Below, one piece after another: positions 58,399-64,000 of a stretch of 64,000 nt of DNA. Position numbers and translations under genes: made by a program. Within the stretch, counting starts at the first letter, position 1; each line of letters starts with the position of its first letter. The stretch lies in the NCBI GenBank assembly GCA_036346375.1, contig JAYEVE010000828.1, positions 186,001 to 250,000 on the forward strand. Direction: 5' to 3'. Below the pieces are notes generated by a model, which made no database searches, was not told the origin of the DNA, and saw only the letters and a list, made by a program, of their open reading frames with translations. The DNA comes from Guadua angustifolia. Lineage: Eukaryota > Streptophyta > Magnoliopsida > Poales > Poaceae.

Positions 58399-60021
58399 TC
58401 AAGCAAGGCAAGCACCCCCTTTGACCATGTTGATCCCAGTTTTACAAATGTTTTATTAAATGTTTTACTGCATGTGTATATTCAATAAACTTTGCTATAT
58501 TGTGGGCAAGGGTAGTTAGACCAATAGACTCATGGAACTTTCTTGATAAGTATTGACATGCGAACCTTGATAAACCTAGAATTAAGGTTAGACAATATAT
58601 ATTGTCACTTTGGGTATATGCGATTTAATAATCATACTTAGCCATGCTTTAGAATTGGGATGAACAATTTGGATAAACTGATCATTGGAAATAATGAGAC
58701 ATCATGATGATGGTTATTGGTATTTTGGTATAAAAACTCAAAACAAAACTATAGTTTTGACGCGAGCTATTACTGGCATTAGCTAGAGGTGCATGGACTT
58801 CCACGCAGTGTAGGGGGAGATTATCGCCCTTGTCAGATTAAGGACCAAACTCAATGTTCGTTAAACCCAAGAATTACTGTACAACCATAAGTGCTGGTAT
58901 GGGACAGCCTTAAACCAATTAAATTATCTAGTTTAACTTTGTACATTGGTAGGCTAGAGTAGTACGGGATTTCCTTTTAAGGTTTGCTCGGAGGGGCGCC
59001 CACACCGAGGTGTTGGGACCACGTTTGCTGATACAACGGTATACGCCATACTATGGAGAGTTCAATCATATTTATGCTCTGAGTTCTTCCGCTATAGTAT
59101 GGGTTTAACGTCACCGGGCTGGTGCAAAGTTAATCTAGGTAATGTAAAGGTTTTCGTCATGATTATTCTGGCCACACGCTAAAGGTGTGTGAAACATACG
59201 GCAAAAAAAGGTCATGACTTGTGGGTAAAGCTGTACACCTCTGCAGAGTGTAATTCTTTTCGAAAAGCCATTCCCGCGGTCATGGGAATCTTGGTGCGCC
59301 AGCATGAGTTAGATGTTTTCTTATTTTCAAAAAGGGTTGGTTTCATCTGTTTGCTTTGTGTTGGCAAAGAATGGTGTTGGCAAGAACTAGATGTCTCGAT
59401 ACTCACGTCGTGGAGGACTGTGAGTTATTACTTATGCTTTACTTACTTGTTATTTCATATCAGTCAAACTTGCTTTTACAAATTCCGTTTCGCAAATTAT
59501 AACTTGATTTACAAATCAAATATTGCTTTATACAAATTAACCGTAGAAGTTTTTCCTTTGAAATGGCCTGCATATATTATAGGTTTTGCAAAAGTCTTGC
59601 GGAGTATGAAAGTACTCACCCTTGCTTACTTACCATTTTTAGGTGAAGATAGTGAACCTCCAGTCGACATGTAGTTGACGCAGGATGCAGGAATTATTTT
59701 AACAAGTTTTTCTAAGGTTTATACCTTGTCAGTTGTCTGAGGGTTGGATGGGCACACTACAAGGCTTTTGCTTCTTCTGCTACAATATACTGAATTGTAA
59801 GACTACTCTGTATCCATAGGTTCCGCTTTAATAATATTATGTATAGTTGTGATTCCAATTATTGTAAATGTGCGTACTAGCTACTGATTATGGGACTAGT
59901 ACGGTATGCACATATATCATCCTCCTTGGTATTCTGTACCAAAAAGGAGGGTCGCTACACTAGTACTGTATGTACATTAGATTTCTATTTTTGCATTTTA
60001 TGTAAAATGGGGGTCGTTACA
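58399..60021 (+). mobile_element. X2 repeat (Gypsy-type LTR-like), right end intact
   Basis: This is a second copy of X1 without the two insertions, useful as the empty-site reference for both. It contains TTGTGGGTAAAGCTGTACAC followed by CTCTGCAGAGTG, and a GAAAGTACTCACCCTTGCTT motif like those of grass Gypsy LTRs. It ends GGGGGTCGTTACA at 60021, a plausible LTR terminus, with a similar GGAGGGTCGCTACA 64 bp earlier. The frame at 59189-59674 (161 codons) matches no known protein and is treated as LTR sequence. Confidence 0.6.
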
Positions 60022-62280
60022 ATATAGAATATGTTGAAAATTCTTTAAAAAATCATTCCGACTCTTTATTTGTTTCACCTCTACAGAATGGAGGGATTAA
60101 AAAGTGATAAATCGTCAAATGTTCTCTCAGCTATATTGATATAATATCCTTAAAAAAGTATTGAAAGAAAGAAACAAACATTACACATAGAAAGGAGTTT
60201 GAAAAATTGACCAACTATAGTCTATATATGTTTAAACATACTTTTTTTTGCGAATATAAAGGTATCTGAACATAGAAAAACATTACATTGAACGTGCTAC
60301 CTACTCCAGCTTCCATGAACGTGCATGTGCAGCATGTGTAAAGACGGTTGGGTCAAAGCGATTGTTTACTTGGACCATGACTCCATCGCGGAAAGATAAC
60401 CTTTGTGCGAATAATGTGTGCCGCAGTCCTCCGGTGGTGACAGGACCATGACTCCATCGCGGAATTTTTCAAGAAGATGACTATTGTGGTTTGGATGACA
60501 TTTCTAGTGGCACACGCTATAAACCATCTTGTGCTAGATCATGTATCATCTCATCACCATCTTGTGTACTGGCGAAGGACCTGCTTATTGTCATGGAAAT
60601 CCAATGTTTCATAATCTTCAAATTCTGCTGTTTCATAATCTTCACTGACGTAAATCATATGGTTTAATTTTGTTCAAATGAAATTAAGGTTCTCGATACA
60701 TGCCGAGTCCATGTCAAGTACAATAAATTTACGTCAAGTACAATATAAATTAAGAAAAATTCAGAATAAAAATTAAAGAAATTAGCAATCTGACTTCCAT
60801 ACTAATTTCAAAGTAAATCCATAAATATTTAAAATTTGGAATAATAATTAAATAAAATTAGCAAATTAAAACGATGGATCTATTTCAAGTATAAGCCAAA
60901 TTAAGTAAACTAAATTCAGAATAAAAAATAAAGAAAAATTAGCAATCCGACTTCCATACGATTTCCAAAGTAAAACATAAATATAAAAAATTTGAAATAA
61001 TAATTAAACAAAATTATAAAATTAAAATAATGAGTCTATCTCAAGTACAAGCCAAATTAAGTAAAATTCATAATAAAAATAAAATTATCTTACAAATTCC
61101 AATTAAACCCTAAAAATAAATTTAAAATAGTAATAAATAAAAATATAAATTTTCATAGGAATTCGACCTAAAACTCAAAAATCCACTCCACGCACAAAAA
61201 ATATGCAAACTTTGAATAATAATTACTCAATCCGTTCAACTTTATTGGGTTTTTTGGCACTAAGAACAAGATAAATAAGTAAAATTTAGAATAATAATTA
61301 AAAATTTAGCAAATTAAAACGATGAGTCTATCTCAAGCACAAAGCCAATTAAGTTAAATTCAGAATAAAAATAAAATAAATTAATAATTTTATTTTTATA
61401 CAAAATCTAAGGTAAACCCTAAAAATAAATTCAGAATAGTAATAAATGAAAATATAAATTTTCATATGAATTCCATCTAAAACATAAAAAATCCACTCCA
61501 GATACAATAAAAATATGCAAAATTAGAATAATAATTTATGATCCTATCTAAGTTTATAGGGTGTATTTTCTCTTGGCACATTGACTAAAATGATATTGCA
61601 AATGATCAACCAATGATATTGCACAATCCTAATTATTATCCATACTCGCCATGCTATATTCAATGCATGTATGTAGTGGATATAAAGTAAATTTGGATAT
61701 TTATTAGTGGTATAGGGGGAGACCACAGTAATTTTGTATTAGAATATGAAATACAAAATATATTTATACACAAGACCATTAAAAATACGTCCTATACTTT
61801 TTTGACGCAGCGAGTCTATATCAAGTACAAGCTAAATTAACTAAAATTTGAAATAAAAAATTAGCAATTTTATTTCCATTATAATTTGAGAGTAAACCTA
61901 AAAATAAAATTCTGAGTAATAATAAATAAAAATAGAATATGGATTTTATACTAATTCCACCTAAATTGAAAAAAATCCACCAAAAGTACAATCGAGAAGT
62001 ATACAAATTAAGAATAAATTAAAGGGTGCTTAAAATTTTGATTTGTATGCTAATTACAATGCTAAATTACAAGATTAATAAAATTTGTAATATAATCTAT
62101 TAACTATACTAATTATGAACTATGAAAAATTTTCACTTTAATAGAGAAAAGAAAAGATTTAGCATCTATCTAATGAGACCAAGATTATAACGGCTATCAA
62201 GTACAATCCAAATTAACATATCAAAGTAACTTAATTTATCTAAAAAGCTAGCCTGTGCGGATGCATGGGTTACCGACTAG
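60022..62280 (+). mobile_element. Helitron-like element, 3' end recognised, 5' end not found
   Basis: The end at 62280 reads GCCTGTGCGGATGCATGGGT then TACCGACTAG, followed by T. That is a 7-bp stem with a GGAT loop, ~8 bp before a CTAG end, as in grass Helitrons; two wobble pairs suggest C-to-T decay. Upstream is AT-rich sequence with a tandem array. No Rep/helicase gene is present. The start is unknown, so 60022 is only the limit set by X2. At 60376 and 60447 the text GACCATGACTCCATCGCGGA occurs twice within a GC-richer stretch. Confidence 0.5.
60690..62215. repeat. AT-rich diverged tandem array
   Basis: GAGTCTATCTCAAGTACAAGCC followed by AATTAAGTAAAATTCAGAATAAAAAT recurs near 60703, 60875, 61032, 61324 and 61811, with a weak copy near 62195. 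Spacing is ~160 bp, then ~290 and ~490 bp where longer units (AATTTTCATAKGAATTC, AAAAATCCACTCCA) are included. Confidence 0.6.
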
Positions 62281-64000
62281 TTTGCTTCTAAAAGCACACT
62301 GAACAGCTGTGATGAGGATTTCTATCTATATAAACCCATGTCAATTGTTCCTTTCACTCCTGACAGCAACCCAATGCAGATCGGTTGGTGTTTGAAGAAA
62401 CTGACACACCTTTTTGATTGCAACGGAAAAATCAGGTCAAGTGAGGGTTAAGTAGTGCAAGACAGGGTTCAAAAATTTGTCGACTTTCAGCAAAATTTCG
62501 CATTTCGAGACAGGCCGAATTATGATGTACCGGCCAAATTTAAAATTTTAAAAAAAATTGATTTGCTACAGTACTGCTACAATAATTTCGGGAATTTCAC
62601 CAAAATTTCAGGTTTTTAATCCGGATTTTAAGTTTTAATACCCAGATTAGGCCGGAATTAGTCCAATAACCCCTAAGAAATTCAAATTACATGAAAATTG
62701 GTTGAAAAACTAATTTTTTGAGACATTCTAAAATTTGGGCAGAAACACTGTCAGATTTTTATAAAATTTTAAAAGCTTGATAATGATCTAAAAAATTTAT
62801 GGTATCATCCTTAGTAGTTTAGGATCATACAAAACAAATTTCAAAATAATTTAACTTCATTTGTTATCTTAAAAAATTAAAAACAGAATGGACATAATTG
62901 GGACAGTAAACTTGTTAGATTTTTCTAAATTTTCTCGAGTGTGATCATGATCTAAAATTTTTATGACAGATTAAGAATTTCCTCAGTACTATTTATAAAA
63001 TTTTTTAAAAATTTAACTTTTTTTTTGTCAATAAAATCTATAAAACCATTAAACTTCATTTGTTATACTATATTGCAAAAAACACATAGCACAGATGCAT
63101 GAGCAAATACAGATGATTTTGGCTTTGATATTTATGTGCCCCTGACAGATGCAATGCCCTTGATGCTACTCTTCAGTCCGTTACCTACCGTTTTCTGATG
63201 CCTCCTATGCCAAGATGGATTCGACGAAAGGATTAAACATAGAGGAAGAACTAGTGCCATTGATCTTTCGGATAAAATGAACTCTGAAAACAATGGATCA
63301 AATTAAACTTTCATATTTGTTAAAGATACAAGATGCAGTTTCCACAACACGCAGGTGGAGACTGGGATGGTGGGTGGGCAAAATATAAAGGAATTGAGGA
63401 AGTTAGTTCGAATCAATGTAAGCAGGAGAAAGTAGTTGAACTTTGTTAATTCATTTCTTGATCATGTTATTCCGTGAACTATAGCAAATTTGAGAGGTCT
63501 TGTGCTATACTCTCTTTGTTCAAATTTATAGGACATATATTTTGAATAGTCTTATCAATAAATATAAGACATATTTTATGTTCTAATGCAAAAATTAGTG
63601 TGATGTTCACTTTATACCGCTAATTGTTAATTCTATTTGAGATATATATGTGTGATAATTAATTTGACAACAATATTTGTGATAGAATACACTATTTATG
63701 ATGGAATAATTTATTTGTAGAAGATCAAAATATTGTGTTGGGTTGGTTTTTTACTTGTAATAGAAGATGCAACATAAGATGCAACGTGGCATACAAGATG
63801 TGCAATGCTAGTGCAAGCAATAGGATGTGCAGTACAGGCATGTGAGACACACTAACTATAGGTCGGGAAGAATCTGTGCAAGAGCAGCATAGCCTGGGAG
63901 CAGCATACAAGTTACGTAGGCACAACGAGACGGGAAACGAAGAGGTCCATACGAACGAACGATGCAGTGTAGTGGGCAGTAGGCCATACGGGTGAGTGAG
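62281..64000. other. AT-rich stretch without a recognisable gene
   Basis: No coding frame or RNA gene is supported. CTCTCTTTGTTCAAATTTATAGGACATAT at 63510 faintly resembles a Stowaway/mariner TIR, but no partner end was found. 63770-63920 is GC-richer with repeated GATGCAAC/GATGTGCA text. The frame at 63725-63925 is not convincing. Confidence 0.4.

Noticed and set aside
59189..59674. 161-codon frame in X2
   Set aside because: The frame is only partly kept in X1 and the sequence carries LTR motifs. No protein family is recognised.
63510..63640. Stowaway/mariner-like MITE
   Set aside because: One TIR-like stretch only; no matching inverted end or TA duplication could be found.
1..64000. CRISPR arrays, bacterial operons, riboswitches, tRNA genes, pararetrovirus insertions
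   Set aside because: Nothing resembling them was seen. The reverse transcriptase present belongs to the Tat retrotransposon, with LTRs and an integrase.

Overview
The window looks like repeat-rich intergenic DNA from a grass (Poaceae) genome. The evidence is a Tat-lineage Ty3/Gypsy element with grass-type gag-pol and antisense genes, CACTA (En/Spm) elements with grass-type CAGACGG subterminal repeats, and large non-coding LTR elements primed by initiator-Met tRNA. I found no ordinary host gene, tRNA gene or intact rRNA gene. Almost all coding sequence belongs to transposable elements, and most of it is broken.

Layout. 1-321 is the end of an LTR; 322-3303 is AT-rich, with a diverged ~190-bp tandem array. 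An old LTR-like repeat, here called X1, begins near 3304 and is split by two insertions: a complete non-coding LTR element 'C' (3899-11832, TSD GCAAC) and a 1.55-kb CACTA element (12261-13815, TSD TGT) that carries two 5S-rRNA-like segments. X1 ends near 14230 against element 'A' (LTR to 17020, internal region to 18741). Element 'B' of the same broad family is inserted there, starting at 18742.

The first LTR of B is split by a 14.2-kb CACTA element (18847-33054, TSD ATT) and a 14.5-kb Tat Gypsy element (34301-48833, TSD CATAC). The internal region of B holds a 3.8-kb solo LTR 'D' (51031-54861, TSD GATTT). The second LTR of B is truncated and fused at about 58398 to X2, a second copy of the X repeat that ends at 60021. 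After that come AT-rich repeats ending in a Helitron-like 3' terminus at 62280, then unassigned AT-rich DNA.

The large CACTA element reads on the minus strand. A TNP2-type transposase gene (31864 to 28671) is followed by a second block of subterminal-type repeats with a consensus TATA box, and then by a TNPA/Transposase_24-like gene with a C-terminal Ulp1 (C48) protease-like domain (26365 to 20518). That second gene is interrupted by a 3.0-kb TIR element (21132-24121, TSD TAA). Between it and the element's end is a ~1.15-kb long inverted repeat. The Tat element has decayed gag-pol on the plus strand. On its minus strand it has what look like two genes of its own, each with a TATA box.

The strongest leads are the 5S-derived segments inside a CACTA element, the long inverted repeat, the two-promoter arrangement of the large CACTA, hairpins in the LARD-like LTRs whose arms vary together, and the unmatched U3 regions of the two Tat LTRs. 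Insertion calls rest on target-site duplications and on comparing copies within the window. Family names rest on recognised motifs, not on database searches.
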